From: Clostridiales bacterium
Lineage (GTDB): Bacteria > Bacillota > Clostridia > Oscillospirales > Acutalibacteraceae
Assembly (NCBI GenBank): GCA_012728445.1
Contig: JAAYFA010000218.1
Span: forward strand, 1 to 5,823
Direction: 5' to 3'
Length of the DNA stretch: 5,823 nucleotides
In this document: positions 5,623 to 5,823 of the stretch, piece after piece
Position numbering within the stretch: position 1 is the stretch's first letter
How the letters are laid out: each line of letters begins with the position of its first letter
The notes under the pieces: generated by a model
The model's database searches: none
The model's input: only the letters and a program-made list of their open reading frames with translations
What the model was told of the DNA's origin: nothing
Position numbers and translations under genes: made by a program

Positions 5623-5631
5623 AGGAGGAGG
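5623..5631 (+). promoter_or_regulatory. Ribosome binding site of the RsuA-type gene
   Basis: AGGAGGAGG holds two overlapping AGGAGG registers, ending 10 and 7 bases before the ATG at 5639. The site lies 14 bases after the GC-rich hairpin, so that stem does not cover it. Confidence 0.8.
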
Positions 5632-5638
5632 CCCAAAC

Positions 5639-5823
5639 ATGTCTGTTGAACGCCTTGATAAAATCATTTCATCCCAGAGCACCTTTTCTCGCAAAGATGC
5701 CCGTAATCTTATCAAGGACGGGGGTGTCAAAGTGAACGGGGAAGTAGTAACCTCGCCGGATGCCAAGTTTGACATGGAGAGCGACACTTTGTCACTGTTT
5801 GATAAAGCGTTTAAGGTTAAACG
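5639..5823 (+). CDS. S4-domain RNA pseudouridine synthase, RsuA/RluB family (3'-truncated by window)
   Basis: Only the first 61 residues are visible; a full protein would have about 230-240. They form an S4 RNA-binding domain of the kind that begins RsuA-type enzymes: RLDK at 5-8, SRKDAR at 17-22, VKVNG at 30-34, then the D/E-rich strand ending near residue 54. RsuA makes pseudouridine 516 in 16S rRNA, and RluB/RluE relatives act on 23S rRNA. The catalytic domain is outside the window, so the target and even the enzymatic activity are inferred from the S4 pattern. Small stand-alone S4 proteins are the main alternative. The start is secure from the strong ribosome binding site. The gene may be transcribed from the gap promoter through the intervening hairpins. 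Confidence 0.72.
   Translation, partial: MSVERLDKIISSQSTFSRKDARNLIKDGGVKVNGEVVTSPDAKFDMESDTLSLFDKAFKVK

Noticed and set aside
4641..5636. 331-residue open frame on the minus strand opposite gap
   Set aside because: It lies almost entirely antisense to a clear GAPDH gene, has no recognisable domains, and long antisense frames are a common by-product of biased codon use in highly expressed genes.

Overview
The window looks like a piece of chromosome from a Gram-positive bacterium of the Bacillota, most likely the class Clostridia. This rests on familiar sequence patterns only: a type II thymidine kinase, a MurA close to the Bacillus form, a YycJ/WalJ-type metallo-beta-lactamase-fold protein directly after murA, AGGAGG-type ribosome binding sites and a TTG start. 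Base composition is intermediate in the genes and clearly AT-rich between them. All genes lie on the + strand. There are no transposases, phage genes, CRISPR arrays, tRNAs or rRNAs, and I see no sign of a new multi-gene system; this is a housekeeping region.

Region 1 (1-1958) is a tight run of three genes that begins outside the window. It holds the C-terminal part of a branched-chain aminotransferase (ilvE), a thymidine kinase (tdk), and an RluA/RluD-family pseudouridine synthase whose ATG overlaps the tdk stop by one base. Region 2 (1959-4440) starts with an AT-rich spacer carrying a good sigma-A-type promoter. It then has murA (first committed step of peptidoglycan synthesis), a spacer with six copies of an 11-bp tandem repeat, and walJ, and it closes with a long inverted repeat that probably acts as a terminator. 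Region 3 (4441-5823) has its own strong promoter and ribosome binding site driving gap (glycolytic GAPDH). After gap come two back-to-back hairpins and then the start of an RsuA-type S4-domain pseudouridine synthase, cut by the window end.

The genes serve different core processes: amino-acid metabolism, nucleotide salvage, RNA modification, cell wall and glycolysis. murA and walJ are plausibly linked through cell-wall homeostasis. The most unusual piece of DNA is the 11-bp repeat array at 3480-3545. The other points worth attention are the variant P-loop of the thymidine kinase and the non-coding hairpins around gap.
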